A DNA stretch of 64,000 nucleotides, from the NCBI RefSeq assembly GCF_003634775.1, contig NZ_RBXB01000001.1:372001-436000 (forward strand). Reading direction: 5' to 3'. Source of the DNA: Chryseobacterium defluvii (lineage in GTDB: Bacteria > Bacteroidota > Bacteroidia > Flavobacteriales > Weeksellaceae). The notes under the pieces were generated by a model that had not been told where the DNA came from, ran no database searches, and saw only the letters and a list, made by a program, of their open reading frames with translations. Below, piece after piece: positions 41,929 to 51,793 of the stretch (positions are counted from its first letter, which is position 1; each line of letters starts with the position of its first letter). The position numbers and the translations under genes were made by a program.

Positions 41929-44900
41929 TTAATGAACAGTTGTTAGAGCCGGCTCATGATCTTGTTTTTGAAGTCTTCTCTTTTTTCTGCTCGGCATTTT
42001 TTCATGCAGATATTGGAAAATCACGTACAATACAGGAATGATGAAGATTCCGAATACAACTCCGGTTAACATTCCACCAACGGTACTCCATCCGATAGAA
42101 TGATTACCTTTTGCAGAAGCTCCCTGTGTCCAAACCAATGGAAGCATACCGATAATGAAGGCAAATGAAGTCATCAAAATAGGTCTCAAACGTAATCTTG
42201 AAGCCTGAAGAGCAGATTCTATCAGTGATTTGCCTGCTTTTCTTCTCTGAACGGCAAACTCTACGATCAGGATCGCATTTTTCGCCAGTAACCCGACGAG
42301 CATGATCAATCCGACCTGTACATAAATATTATTATCAATTCCTGCCAAACCTGTGAAGGCAAATACTCCGAATATCCCTGTCGGAACCGTTAAGATAATG
42401 GCAAACGGAAGAATATAACTTTCATATTGTGCTGCCAGTAGGAAGTATACAAACAGGATACTTAAAAGGAAGATGAAAGCAGTCTGACCTCCTGTTTTAA
42501 TTTCTTCACGGGTAATTCCTGTCCATTCATAGCCATATCCTCTTGGAAGAGACTGTTTGGCCACTTCTTCCACGGCTTTGATGGCATCTCCGGTACTGTA
42601 ACCCGGTTTTGGAGTTCCATTGATCGTAACGGCGTTAAATAAGTTATTTCTTGTAACCGTTTCAGGACCGAATGTTCTTTTTAAAGTAACTAATGTCTTT
42701 ACCGGAACCATTTCGCCCAGATTATTTTTAACGAAAATCCCTTCCAGAGAGTTCACATCCGTACGATAAGGAATATCTGCCTGCGCCATGACTCTGTAAT
42801 ATTTACCGAATCTGTTGAAATCCGAAACAAAGCTACTACCATAATAGATCTGCATGGTTTGCATTAAATCCGTCACAGAAACTCCCAACTGATTCGCTTT
42901 ATCTGAATCCACTTCAATCGTATATTGGGGATTTCCTGCTGCATAGGTCGTAAAGGCGAATGCAATTTCCGGACGCTTCATCAGTTCTCCGATAAATGCC
43001 TGAGTGGTTGTTCCCAATTGCTCAAAAGAACCGTTGGTTTTATCCTGAAGCATGAATTCAAAACCGGATACATTACCAAAACCTTGTACGGTTGGGAAAT
43101 TGAAGAAGAAAGCATTGGCATCTTTCACCTGGCTTACTTTACCTGTTAAGGCTGCTGCAATCTGATCCGGATCTTTCATTTCTCCACGTTCGTCATAATC
43201 TTTCAGCTTAATAAAACCGGCAGAGTAGGGAGAAGCATTGGCATTACTGATGAAGTTCAAACCGTCTGCCACCCAAAGGTGGTTTGTTGCACTTTCACCA
43301 TTTACTATTTTATCAATTTGTTCCGTTGCTTTGTGAGTTCTTTCCAGTGAACTTCCCGGAGGCGTGTTCACAGCATATAAGACGAAACCTTGGTCCTCCG
43401 TCGGAATAAATCCTGAAGGTGCTTTTTTAATCAAGAAAATACTTGCTGCTGTAATGATAACCAGACCTCCTACTGCAACCCATTTGTTTTTAATTAAAAA
43501 CTTAAGGCTGTAGATATATTTTCTGGTCATGGTATTGAAACTCGCATTAAAGGCATTGAAAAATCTGCCCCCGAAGCCTTTTTTCTGATTGTGTGCTCCA
43601 TGCTCTCCCTGAGGATCATTTAAGAAAAGAGCACATAAAGCAGGGCTTAACGTTAATGCATTAACTGCAGAAATCAGAATGGCAATAACCAAAGTGAAAG
43701 CAAACTGTCTGTAGAATACTCCTGCAGGTCCTTGCATGAAACCAACCGGAACGAATACGGCACACATCACCAAAGTAATGGAGATAATTGCGCCCGAAAT
43801 TTCACTCATGGAATTAGTGGTTGCCTGATCTACAGACATTCCGGTATGCTCCATTTTTGAATGGACGGCTTCTACCACAACGATAGCATCATCCACCACA
43901 ATACCAATGGCGAGAACCAAAGCAAACAAGGTAAGCATATTGATACTGAAGCCAAACAGCTGAAGGAAGAAAAATGTCCCGATAATTGCTACAGGCACCG
44001 CAATAGCCGGAATCAATGTAGATCTGAAATCCTGAAGGAAAATATACACTACAATAAATACCAGGATAAATGCAATAACCAAAGTTTCCACCACCTGATG
44101 AATAGAGGCATCGAGGAAGTCTTTTGAGTTATACATGATGATCGGCTTCACTCCTTTTGGAAGCGTTTTTGAAAACTCATCAACCTGTTTTTCAATTTCA
44201 GTTAAAATCTCATTCGCATTGGAATCTGCGGTTTGTAATATCGCAAAACCTGATACCGGTTTACCATCCACTCTGTTGGCTGCAGTATACGTATAGGAAC
44301 CGAATTCTACTCTTGCCACATCTTTCAGCCTTAAGAATGAACCGTCATTATTGGCTTTGATGGCAATGTTTTCGTAGTCTTCGTTTTTGTTTAATTTACC
44401 TTTATATTTCAGGATATATTCGTACGTTTCCTTACTTCCCTGTCCAAGACGTCCCGGAGCAGCTTCAAGGTTGTGATCTTTAATGGCATTCATAACCTCC
44501 TGTGGAGAAAGATTGTTGGCTGCCAATCGATCCGGCTTTAACCAGATACGCATGGAATAATCTCTCGTTCCGAAAACCTGAGCCTGTGCAACTCCCGGAA
44601 TACGCTGTAATTGCGGAATAATATTGATTTTCATGTAATTCTGCAGGAAAAGCTCGTCATATTGTTTCGGATCTTCACTATACAATCCCATAAACATGAT
44701 GAAGCTGTTCTGAACCTTTTGCGTAGAGATTCCCGCCTGAACAACTTCTTGCGGAAGCTGGCTCATTGCTTTGGATACCCGGTTTTGAACGTTTACCGCT
44801 GCATTATCTGCATCAGAACCCTGCTTGAAATATACGCTCAAAGTCATGGTACCGTCGTTACTTGAATTGGAGGTCATGTACGTCATGTTCTCCACTCCGT

Positions 44901-45108
44901 TTACGGCCTCTTCAATAGGGGTTGCTACTGACCGGGCTACCACTTCCGCATTTGCTCCGGGATAAAATGCCGTCACCTGAACACTGGGTGGTGCAATATC
45001 CGGAAATAGTGTAATCGGAAGGTTGAAAACCGACAGTGCTCCCAAAAGTAAGAGTATGATGGATATGACCGTTGAAAGTACCGGTCTTTCTATAAATTGT
45101 TTTAACAT
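41929..45108 (-). CDS. RND efflux transporter, HAE1 family
   Basis: A 1059-residue inner-membrane pump, a normal length. N-terminal FIERPVLSTVISIILLLLGALS, the duplicated 6-helix halves with large periplasmic loops, the proton-relay Asp pair in LVLAIGIVVDDAIVVVEAV, GFIPTEDQGFVLYAV, and the second-half LVGLLAKNAILIVEFA. Substrate cannot be told from the sequence; HAE1 pumps export hydrophobic and amphiphilic compounds. It lies 42 bp after the adaptor stop on the same strand, so the two are co-transcribed. Confidence 0.97.
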   Translation of the reverse strand: MLKQFIERPVLSTVISIILLLLGALSVFNLPITLFPDIAPPSVQVTAFYPGANAEVVARSVATPIEEAVNGVENMTYMTSNSSNDGTMTLSVYFKQGSDADNAAVNVQNRVSKAMSQLPQEVVQAGISTQKVQNSFIMFMGLYSEDPKQYDELFLQNYMKINIIPQLQRIPGVAQAQVFGTRDYSMRIWLKPDRLAANNLSPQEVMNAIKDHNLEAAPGRLGQGSKETYEYILKYKGKLNKNEDYENIAIKANNDGSFLRLKDVARVEFGSYTYTAANRVDGKPVSGFAILQTADSNANEILTEIEKQVDEFSKTLPKGVKPIIMYNSKDFLDASIHQVVETLVIAFILVFIVVYIFLQDFRSTLIPAIAVPVAIIGTFFFLQLFGFSINMLTLFALVLAIGIVVDDAIVVVEAVHSKMEHTGMSVDQATTNSMSEISGAIISITLVMCAVFVPVGFMQGPAGVFYRQFAFTLVIAILISAVNALTLSPALCALFLNDPQGEHGAHNQKKGFGGRFFNAFNASFNTMTRKYIYSLKFLIKNKWVAVGGLVIITAASIFLIKKAPSGFIPTEDQGFVLYAVNTPPGSSLERTHKATEQIDKIVNGESATNHLWVADGLNFISNANASPYSAGFIKLKDYDERGEMKDPDQIAAALTGKVSQVKDANAFFFNFPTVQGFGNVSGFEFMLQDKTNGSFEQLGTTTQAFIGELMKRPEIAFAFTTYAAGNPQYTIEVDSDKANQLGVSVTDLMQTMQIYYGSSFVSDFNRFGKYYRVMAQADIPYRTDVNSLEGIFVKNNLGEMVPVKTLVTLKRTFGPETVTRNNLFNAVTINGTPKPGYSTGDAIKAVEEVAKQSLPRGYGYEWTGITREEIKTGGQTAFIFLLSILFVYFLLAAQYESYILPFAIILTVPTGIFGVFAFTGLAGIDNNIYVQVGLIMLVGLLAKNAILIVEFAVQRRKAGKSLIESALQASRLRLRPILMTSFAFIIGMLPLVWTQGASAKGNHSIGWSTVGGMLTGVVFGIFIIPVLYVIFQYLHEKMPSRKKRRLQKQDHEPALTTVH

Positions 45109-45150
45109 AAGAAGTTTATTTTTTTAAGTCTTCCGTAATTGAAAAGATGT

Positions 45151-46311
45151 TTACAAAGGTTTAGCTCTGAGCAGGCTATCCGAAGAAATAGCTTTTGGTT
45201 TGATCGTTGCACCATCTTTTAAGCTTCCAAGCCCTGTGTATACGATCTTTTCTCCCGGAGTCAGCCCTTCTGAAATGAAGTAATAGCTTTCCGTTTTTCC
45301 TGAGATTTTGATCGGCTTGCTGGTTACTTTCTGGTCTTTTCCAACTACATATACATAGGTTTTGTCCTGAATTTCAAAAGTAGATTCCTGTGGAATAACC
45401 ATTGCATTAGACAGCATTTGAGGCATACGGACTCTACCCGTATTTCCGGTTCTCAGCATTCCTTTAGCATTAGGGAATTCTGCACGTACACTGATCGCTC
45501 CTGTAGTTTTATCAAACTGTCCGTCTACAATGCTCATTTTTCCTTTTTCAGGGTAAATGCTGTTATCTGCAATCACTAATTCTACCATGGGCATATTTTT
45601 CAGTTTTTCGTCTAAGGTTGCACCCGGGTATTTATTTTGAAAAGCAATAAAATCAAGTTCGCTTAAAGAGAAATAGGCATAAATTTCACTGATGTCTGAT
45701 AATAAAGTCAATGGATTAGGATCCGTTCTGGAGATCAAGCTTCCTTTTTTATAAGGAATTCTTCCGATATAGCCACTTACAGGGGCTGTAATGGTTGTAA
45801 ACCCTACATTGATCTTTGCACCTCCAACAGACGCTTTTGCCTGTGATGCCGCTGCAACGGCTGCTGCGTAGTTGGCTTTTGCTGTTTTCAGCTGTACATC
45901 AGAAACTACTTTAGCGGCTACCAATGGCTGAAGACGGTCTACTTCCACCTTCGCTTTTTGAATATTGGCATTAGCGACTTGTAAATTCGCCTGCGCCATA
46001 TTCATCTGTTCCCCGTAAGCTCTTGAATCTATTTTGAATAAAGGTTGTCCTGCTCTTACATAGGCTCCTTCCTCTACATATATTCTATCCAGATAACCAT
46101 CTACCTGTGATCTGATCTCTACGTTATTTTTTCCTTCTAATGCTGTAGGGAATTCCTGATATGTAGTGGCTGGAGAAGTAATTACGGTATAAACCGGCAA
46201 TTCCGGAGCAGGAGGGGCCTGATTAGAACCTTCCGCGGCCTTGCTGCAACTTTGTAAAAGGATAATACTGGCAATGAGTATGATGATCCTTGTTTTTCCA
46301 GTTAATTTCAT
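45151..46311 (-). CDS. RND periplasmic adaptor (membrane fusion protein)
   Basis: A 386-residue lipoprotein: lipobox ILLQSCSK (Cys about 22). The lipoyl/barrel-sandwich domain (VEIRSQVDGYLDRIYVEEGA), a helical hairpin rich in Ala (QANLQVANANIQKAKVEVDR, ANYAAAVAAASQAKASVGGA), the return half GFTTITAPVSGYIGRIPYKK and the beta-barrel (FIAFQNKYPG to VIPQESTFEIQDKTYVYVVG) are in the usual order. First gene of the efflux operon after the TetR operator region. Confidence 0.95.
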   Translation of the reverse strand: MKLTGKTRIIILIASIILLQSCSKAAEGSNQAPPAPELPVYTVITSPATTYQEFPTALEGKNNVEIRSQVDGYLDRIYVEEGAYVRAGQPLFKIDSRAYGEQMNMAQANLQVANANIQKAKVEVDRLQPLVAAKVVSDVQLKTAKANYAAAVAAASQAKASVGGAKINVGFTTITAPVSGYIGRIPYKKGSLISRTDPNPLTLLSDISEIYAYFSLSELDFIAFQNKYPGATLDEKLKNMPMVELVIADNSIYPEKGKMSIVDGQFDKTTGAISVRAEFPNAKGMLRTGNTGRVRMPQMLSNAMVIPQESTFEIQDKTYVYVVGKDQKVTSKPIKISGKTESYYFISEGLTPGEKIVYTGLGSLKDGATIKPKAISSDSLLRAKPL

Positions 46312-46612
46312 TTTGAGTTTAATTTTTTTAATGAAGTGTTTGAATTAAGTAATGTTATTTTCATTTAAATCCTGTTAATTTTACTAACAGTGTTAATAAT
46401 GAATTCAAAAAAAATTATTGAATTTTTAATGATCGGTTAGATTGTCGTTTTCATAGCTGTCATTTCTTTTATTGTTGTTTTATATATAAGATGAGGTGTG
46501 TTAATTTTGCTAACGGTGTTAATTAAAGATTCTAAGTTGATTCAAATTCAAAAATAGTTGAATATTTAGTGTTAATTTTACTAACGGTGTTAATTTAAAA
46601 TTCAAAAAAAAT
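46312..46612 (-). promoter_or_regulatory. Efflux operon control region with three TetR operator copies
   Basis: About 300 bp between the tetR stop and the adaptor start, both on the minus strand. It holds three copies of a near-palindrome CTAAC-RGT-GTTAA: 46384-46396, 46510-46522 and 46581-46593. A Bacteroidota-type -7 element (minus TATTTTTG, 46549-46556) lies between the second and third copy; the third then overlaps the -33 region, and the second lies just downstream of the expected start of transcription. A fourth copy is at the tetR promoter. The region is otherwise AT-rich with no gene. Confidence 0.75.
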
Positions 46613-47209
46613 TTACAAAGACTTAATAAAGGCCGAAACTGTTTCGTCTAAAGTCGTCTTGTTCATCGTGGAAGGAATATCTGTGTTACGCATCATCATA
46701 ATAGAGATCAAACCATGTATGGCGGAAAATAAAGCGTGTGACATATGACAGGCGTTATCCGTGTTTGAACCGTTCTTTTTAATGATATCGTACGTGCAGT
46801 AATAAATCATGTCCTGAAAGGAAGAAAATTCCTTTTTCATTTGTCCTTTTCCGCTGCACTGCATTCCAAGACCAAACATCAGCTGATAATATTCCTTATT
46901 TTTAAAGGCAAACTTCCAGTAAGCATCTACAATGGCTGTAAGCTGTTCTTCCGGAGTATCATATTTCTTTTTGGCTTTTATCAGTTCTTTATTCAAAAGA
47001 TCGAAGCCGTTTAAAGAAATTTCAAATAAAATGGCTTCCTTGTTTTCAAAATAATCATACACAACAGGAGCGCTGTATTCAATAGCGTCGGCTATTTTAC
47101 GCATGGAAAGCGATGCCCAACCCTCAGTTTTAGCCAAACCGAAAGCCGCCTGCAAAATATTTGCACGAATAGACTCTTTTTCTCGTTGACGGCGCTCATG
47201 TAAACCCAT
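46613..47209 (-). CDS. TetR/AcrR family repressor of the efflux operon
   Basis: A 198-residue regulator. N-terminal HTH: ILQAAFGLAKTEGWASLSMR, then KIADAIEYSAPVVYDYFENKEAI; the C-terminal ligand domain is unremarkable. It lies upstream of the adaptor gene on the same strand, with the operator repeats between them, and has the same operator next to its own -7 element, so it most likely represses both itself and the pump. The inducing ligand is unknown. Confidence 0.93.
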   Translation of the reverse strand: MGLHERRQREKESIRANILQAAFGLAKTEGWASLSMRKIADAIEYSAPVVYDYFENKEAILFEISLNGFDLLNKELIKAKKKYDTPEEQLTAIVDAYWKFAFKNKEYYQLMFGLGMQCSGKGQMKKEFSSFQDMIYYCTYDIIKKNGSNTDNACHMSHALFSAIHGLISIMMMRNTDIPSTMNKTTLDETVSAFIKSL

Positions 47210-47219
47210 GATATTTTTA

Positions 47220-47240
47220 CTAACAGTGTTAGCAAAACTA
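47220..47240 (-). promoter_or_regulatory. tetR promoter with operator copy 4
   Basis: CTAACAGTGTTAG (47220-47232) is a full palindrome with a 3-nt centre. The minus-strand -7 element TAGTTTTG (47233-47240) abuts it, so bound repressor would block start of tetR transcription. The tetR ATG is 11 bp further on (47209). Confidence 0.75.
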
Positions 47241-47335
47241 CGAACTTTTAAACATATCTTCCAAATAATATGTTAACTTTAACATTTAACGCAACTTTAT
47301 AAAATCCTGAATGGGCTATTAATAAAAGAAATTTT

Positions 47336-47343
47336 TATCTTTG
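47336..47343 (+). promoter_or_regulatory. Putative -7 element of the peroxiredoxin-like gene
   Basis: TATCTTTG, 18 bp before the ATG at 47362. Confidence 0.5.
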
Positions 47344-47361
47344 TCGGCAAAGTATAAGGTT

Positions 47362-47916
47362 ATGAATACACCCTCAAATATGTTGGCGTTAGGAACCAAA
47401 GCTCCTTTTTTTGAGCTTCCGAATCCATCAAAAAGTAATGAAATTCAGTCATTGGAAGAACTGAAAGGAGAAAAAGGAACGTTGGTGATTTTTATGTGCA
47501 ACCATTGTCCGTTTGTTCTTCATGTGATTGATAAGCTTCATGAATTGTATGAAGATTATCATGAAAGAGGAATAGAGTTCATTGCCATCAATGCGAATGA
47601 TGTTGAAAAATATCCTGCTGATTCTCCTGAAAAGATGATCGAATTCCAGATTGAAAGAAAATTTGATTTTCCTTATTTATATGATGAAAGCCAGGCTGTA
47701 GCTAAAGCGTATGATGCCGCTTGCACCCCGGATTTCTATTTCTTTGATGAAAAACTGGACCTTGTCTACAGAGGACAGATGGATGATTCAAGACCGGGAA
47801 ATAATAAGGAGATTACCGGTGAAGATTTGATTATTGCCTTTGAAAATCTTTTGTTGGGCGAACCGCAGGAGGAAATTCAAAGACCAAGTATGGGGTGCAA
47901 TATTAAATGGAAGTAA
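47362..47916 (+). CDS. Thioredoxin-like/peroxiredoxin-like protein (AhpC/TSA type)
   Basis: A 184-residue cytoplasmic thioredoxin-fold protein. The active-site region is VIFMCNHCPFVLHVIDKL, a CxxC (CNHC) in place of the single peroxidatic Cys. Also FEFP-like AVAKAYDAACTPDFYFFD with cis-Pro and a third Cys, and a C-terminal SMGCNIKWK tail. Proteins of this type are annotated as thioredoxin family proteins in Flavobacteriia and may act as thiol peroxidases or reductases. The ATG at 47362 fits the promoter; the TTG at 47341 lies inside it. Confidence 0.88.
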   Translation: MNTPSNMLALGTKAPFFELPNPSKSNEIQSLEELKGEKGTLVIFMCNHCPFVLHVIDKLHELYEDYHERGIEFIAINANDVEKYPADSPEKMIEFQIERKFDFPYLYDESQAVAKAYDAACTPDFYFFDEKLDLVYRGQMDDSRPGNNKEITGEDLIIAFENLLLGEPQEEIQRPSMGCNIKWK

Positions 47917-47968
47917 TTGCTGGTTGATAGTTGTCAGTTGATGACCTATCAATTCAAGATAAAATATT

Positions 47969-47996
47969 AGCTGTTCAAAACTGAACAGCTTTTTTA
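47969..47996 (+). terminator. Intrinsic terminator after the peroxiredoxin-like gene
   Basis: AGCTGTTCA (47969-47977), loop AAAC, TGAACAGCT, then a T run. Confidence 0.92.
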
Positions 47997-48080
47997 TTTG
48001 ATAAGTGATAAATTTCTACTCATGTAATGCTGGGCAAAGTCGAAGCATCTCATCCTTAAACTCAACCTCAATCTAATAAT

Positions 48081-48944
48081 CTATACACTCACCTTATTAT
48101 GTGAATAGTCTTTGATAAATTCAGAAGGCGTCTTCTCCGTATATTTTTTAAACATTCTGTTGAAATAGGTCACATTATTGAAGCCACAGCTATAACTGCT
48201 TTCTGAAATGCTTTTATCCTGCGCCATCAGTAAACAGGCTTTATTAATCCGATACCGGTTTACAAATTCCGTGAAAGTGATCTGGGTCGCCTTTTTAAAG
48301 AAATTGCAAAATGCAGGTAACGTAAGATTCGCCAACTCCGCTACATCTTCTATGTTGATGTCCTTATCATAATGATGTTCTACATAAGTAAAGATATTCT
48401 CCAAGCGGGTTTTATTCTTTGAAATGATCGTATAAGGCATAATTTCATTATTCAACAATTCATAATCTTTACACTTTGAAAGCTCAAAAAGGATTTCCAA
48501 TAATAAAAGGTATCTTTTATAACCTTCCGATTCCAACATAAGTCTTAATTTCGGAAGCAATGCCTTCTTGATCTTATGATGAAAATGAATCCCGTATTTT
48601 GATAGTTCCAGTAAATTTTTAATAGACCTGGCTTCCACTTCCTGTTGTGGGAACTGAAGAATCTCTTCTCTGAACTGAAGTACAATTTCTTCATGCGGAT
48701 CAATAGAATTCAATCCGAATCCGGAATGCGGAATATTGGAACCAATCAACACCAGATCACCATTGGTGTAATTGCTTTTATGGTAGCCAACGTGTCTTGT
48801 TCCGTTCCCGGAAATTACACAGACGAGCTCAATTTCCGGATGATAATGATAAGCCCATTTGAATTCTGAAATAGGAGAGTTATTATGGATCGTGCGAAAA
48901 GAGCTTTTTTCATCAGGAATTACTCTTTCAAAAGTAACTTTCAT
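48081..48944 (-). CDS. AraC family transcriptional regulator
   Basis: A 287-residue regulator. The N-terminal cupin (about 20-100; FKWAYHYHPEIELVCVISG) should bind a sugar or related ligand; the C-terminal double HTH (DINIEDVAELANLTLPAFCN to SYSCGFNNVTYFNRMFKKY) binds DNA. It is divergent from the MFS-trehalase-TonB set and probably controls it. Trehalose or a derivative as ligand is inferred from context only. Confidence 0.9.
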   Translation of the reverse strand: MKVTFERVIPDEKSSFRTIHNNSPISEFKWAYHYHPEIELVCVISGNGTRHVGYHKSNYTNGDLVLIGSNIPHSGFGLNSIDPHEEIVLQFREEILQFPQQEVEARSIKNLLELSKYGIHFHHKIKKALLPKLRLMLESEGYKRYLLLLEILFELSKCKDYELLNNEIMPYTIISKNKTRLENIFTYVEHHYDKDINIEDVAELANLTLPAFCNFFKKATQITFTEFVNRYRINKACLLMAQDKSISESSYSCGFNNVTYFNRMFKKYTEKTPSEFIKDYSHNKVSV

Positions 48945-49040
48945 TCAATTAATGTTATTTTATGCTTAAAAATAAGAATTATATTAATATAGTTCAAATA
49001 TTGATTTATTGTGTTAAATTAATGGTAAGACAAATGCTTC

Positions 49041-49048
49041 TATCTTAG
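49041..49048 (+). promoter_or_regulatory. Putative -7 element of the trehalose locus
   Basis: TATCTTAG matches TAnnTTTG with one mismatch, 19 bp before the MFS start; the mismatch would fit an activator-dependent promoter under AraC control. Confidence 0.35.
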
Positions 49049-49067
49049 CCACCAAGAAATTATTTTA

Positions 49068-50297
49068 ATGAAAAATTTCAATATCAAGGCGGTTTTATTC
49101 TTAAACTATTTTGTTTTTGCCATTCTGTTGAACTCTGTAGGGACGGTTATCCTTCAGGTACAGCAGAATTTTGGGATTTCAAAATCTTCTGCAAGTGTAT
49201 TGGAAGGTTTTAAAGACTTACCTATTGCTATTTGTTCCTTTCTTTTAGCCTCATTTCTGCCTAAAATAGGAATTAAAAACTCTATGCTGATTGCCTTGTT
49301 TCTGGTAAGCTGTATGTGTTTTGTAATGCCTTTCACAAATGATTTCTGGTTCTTTAAATTATTATTTGCCATTGTAGGGATTTCCTTTGCATTAATAAAA
49401 ATTTCAGTTTTTACTTCCATAGGTCTTGTTACGGACACAGATAAGGAACATTCCAGTTTTATGGGGTTTTTGGAAGGTTTTTTTATGGTGGGTGTATTGG
49501 CGGGAAATGTTCTTTTCAGCTTATTTATAGATGATTATAATCCCAAATCTACCCATTGGATGAATGTTTATTGGGTATTGGGAAGCCTTTCATTATTATC
49601 TTTTGTATTCCTTTTCTTTTCTAAACTGGATGAACAAGAGGCAAGAAGCGGAAAAACAGATCTATGGGGAGATATTAAAAACAGTATTCGTTTATTCAGC
49701 TACAAAAAAGTATTGTTCTTTTTGCTTTGCGCCTTTCTGTTTGTTTTGGTAGAGCAGAGCTTCCAGACATGGACGCCTACTTTTTATAAGGAGATTTTAA
49801 AAGTTCCTACTTCCATGAGCATTCAGGCAGGAGCTGTTTTGGCGGGAGCTTTTGCTCTGGGAAGATTTTTATCGGGATTTTTCTCCAGAAAATTCAGTTG
49901 GATTTATGTGGTGTCTTTTTGTGTCATTGGCTTTGCCATAAGCATATTATTGGTATTGCCTTTAACTCATAACATTCATATCAACACCAATACCAATTGG
50001 TTGAACGCTCCGCTCGTAGTGTATTTATTTCCATTGATGGGAGGCTTCCTTGCCCCTATTTATCCGAGTATCAACTCAGTGATTTTAGCATCCATTCCTA
50101 AATACCTGCACAGTGCGATGTCAGGACTTATCGTGGTTTTTTCGGCAATAGGAGGGACAGTCGGGTCTATGATTACAGGTTTTGTGTTTCAGGAATTCAG
50201 TGGACAACAGGCGTTTTACCTTTCCCTGATCCCGCTTTCTTTGCTGATCGTTTCAGCCATCTTGATGAACAGAATAACTATACATCCTAAAAATTAA
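49068..50297 (+). CDS. MFS sugar transporter
   Basis: A 409-residue protein with 12 predicted helices. YFVFAILLNSVGTVILQVQQ at the start and GLIVVFSAIGGTVGSMITGF near the end resemble the sugar:H+ MFS group seen with glycan loci in Bacteroidota. It is 3 bp upstream of the trehalase gene and divergent from the AraC gene, so it probably takes up trehalose across the inner membrane. Substrate assignment is inferred from the operon. Confidence 0.87.
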   Translation: MKNFNIKAVLFLNYFVFAILLNSVGTVILQVQQNFGISKSSASVLEGFKDLPIAICSFLLASFLPKIGIKNSMLIALFLVSCMCFVMPFTNDFWFFKLLFAIVGISFALIKISVFTSIGLVTDTDKEHSSFMGFLEGFFMVGVLAGNVLFSLFIDDYNPKSTHWMNVYWVLGSLSLLSFVFLFFSKLDEQEARSGKTDLWGDIKNSIRLFSYKKVLFFLLCAFLFVLVEQSFQTWTPTFYKEILKVPTSMSIQAGAVLAGAFALGRFLSGFFSRKFSWIYVVSFCVIGFAISILLVLPLTHNIHINTNTNWLNAPLVVYLFPLMGGFLAPIYPSINSVILASIPKYLHSAMSGLIVVFSAIGGTVGSMITGFVFQEFSGQQAFYLSLIPLSLLIVSAILMNRITIHPKN

Positions 50298-50300
50298 AAA

Positions 50301-51779
50301 ATGAGTAAACAGCTTTATATCAATGAAATCCAGGCTCTTTTTGATGAGGTTCAGAGGGCGCAGATCTTTGAAGACCAGAAAATGATGACCGATGCGGTTC
50401 CCCTGTTTCCTGTTTCTGAGATCAATACTCAATATGAGGAAGAAAAACAAAAGGAAGGTTTTGATTTAAAAGCTTTTGTACTGGAGAATTTTGATTTTTT
50501 AGGGGCAAAAATTTCTATCCAGCGAGAAGATCAATTACCCATTGATCAGCATATAGAAAAACTTTGGGATGAACTTACCCGTACAGCCTATGAGGAAAAA
50601 GGTACTTTGTTAAAACTTCCCAAACCCTATATAGTTCCGGGAGGGCGCTTTAACGAATTCTTTTATTGGGACAGTTATTTTATTATGCTCGGATTGCAGG
50701 TCTCCGGAAGAATAGAAATGATGGAAAACATTATTGAGAACTGTGCTTACCTGATTCAAAATGTGGGATTTGTTCCGAATGCGAGCAGAACTCATTTTTT
50801 AAGCCGTTCCCAACCTCCATATTTTTCTTTAATGTTGGATTTGTTATTTGACACTACAGGAGATGAAAAAATCTATCTAAAATATCATGATACCTTAGAA
50901 AAAGAGTATGCATTCTGGATGAACGGAGAAGAATGGCTTGAAAATGATTCTTCTATTAAACGAGTAGTGAGAACTAAGGACGGAAATATTCTAAACCGTT
51001 ATTATGATGCCGAAAATGCTCCCCGTCCGGAAAGCTATTTAATTGATATTGAAGACAATCAAAACACTTCCGAAGAATTTTACAGAAATATAAGAAGTGC
51101 CTGTGAATCCGGCTGGGATTTTTCCAGCAGATGGTTTGCAGACGGGGAAACGATACAGACTATTGAAACCCTGAACCTGGCCCAGGTAGATCTTAACTGT
51201 CTTTTATGGCATTTAGAAGATACTTTGGCTAAATCTTCTAAACTTCAGAATTTAACAGAAAAATATAATTATTATACCCAAAGAGCAGCAAGCCGAAGAC
51301 AGATGATTGACAATTATTTCTGGGATGAAAATGCAGTAATATATAGGGATTATCACATAAAAAAACACAAAAACACACCGTCTGAACACATTGCTGCTCT
51401 TTATCCCTTATTCCTTGGCTTAGCTGGTGAAGAACAGGCAAAAAAGGTTGTCCAAACCATATCTGAAAAATTTTTATATCAGGGAGGATTGGTGACAACA
51501 ACCAAGCAAAGCGGTCAGCAATGGGATCTTCCGAATGCATGGGCACCCTATCAGTGGCTGGGTTTTAAAGCTATGAAAAATTATGGTTTTGATGAACTGG
51601 CGGAAACCATAAAAAATAATTGGTGTTCCAATGTAGAAAGAGTATACAACAATACCGGAAAGCTGATGGAAAAATATAATGCATTGGATACGGAAACCAT
51701 TGCCGGTGGAGGAGAATATCCTAACCAGGATGGATTCGGGTGGACCAACGGAGTCTATTTAAAACTAAAACAAAACTAA
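50301..51779 (+). CDS. Cytoplasmic trehalase, GH37
   Basis: A 492-residue enzyme that hydrolyses trehalose to two glucose. Both GH37 signatures are present: PGGRFNEFFYWDSY (residues 113-126) and QQWDLPNAWAPYQW (about 415-428), along with GGGGEYPNQDGFGWTNGV-like sequence near the C-terminus (AGGGEYPNQDGFGWTNG). There is no signal peptide, in contrast to periplasmic TreA, so hydrolysis takes place in the cytoplasm. It is 3 bp after the MFS gene and 14 bp before the TonB receptor. Confidence 0.94.
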   Translation: MSKQLYINEIQALFDEVQRAQIFEDQKMMTDAVPLFPVSEINTQYEEEKQKEGFDLKAFVLENFDFLGAKISIQREDQLPIDQHIEKLWDELTRTAYEEKGTLLKLPKPYIVPGGRFNEFFYWDSYFIMLGLQVSGRIEMMENIIENCAYLIQNVGFVPNASRTHFLSRSQPPYFSLMLDLLFDTTGDEKIYLKYHDTLEKEYAFWMNGEEWLENDSSIKRVVRTKDGNILNRYYDAENAPRPESYLIDIEDNQNTSEEFYRNIRSACESGWDFSSRWFADGETIQTIETLNLAQVDLNCLLWHLEDTLAKSSKLQNLTEKYNYYTQRAASRRQMIDNYFWDENAVIYRDYHIKKHKNTPSEHIAALYPLFLGLAGEEQAKKVVQTISEKFLYQGGLVTTTKQSGQQWDLPNAWAPYQWLGFKAMKNYGFDELAETIKNNWCSNVERVYNNTGKLMEKYNALDTETIAGGGEYPNQDGFGWTNGVYLKLKQN

Positions 51780-51793
51780 ACAAGTAAAATCAT

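Noticed and set aside
48026..48052. Half of a known REP-like string (TGCTGGGCAAAGTCGAAGCAT)
   Set aside because: Only one arm is present, with no complementary partner nearby, so I cannot call an element.
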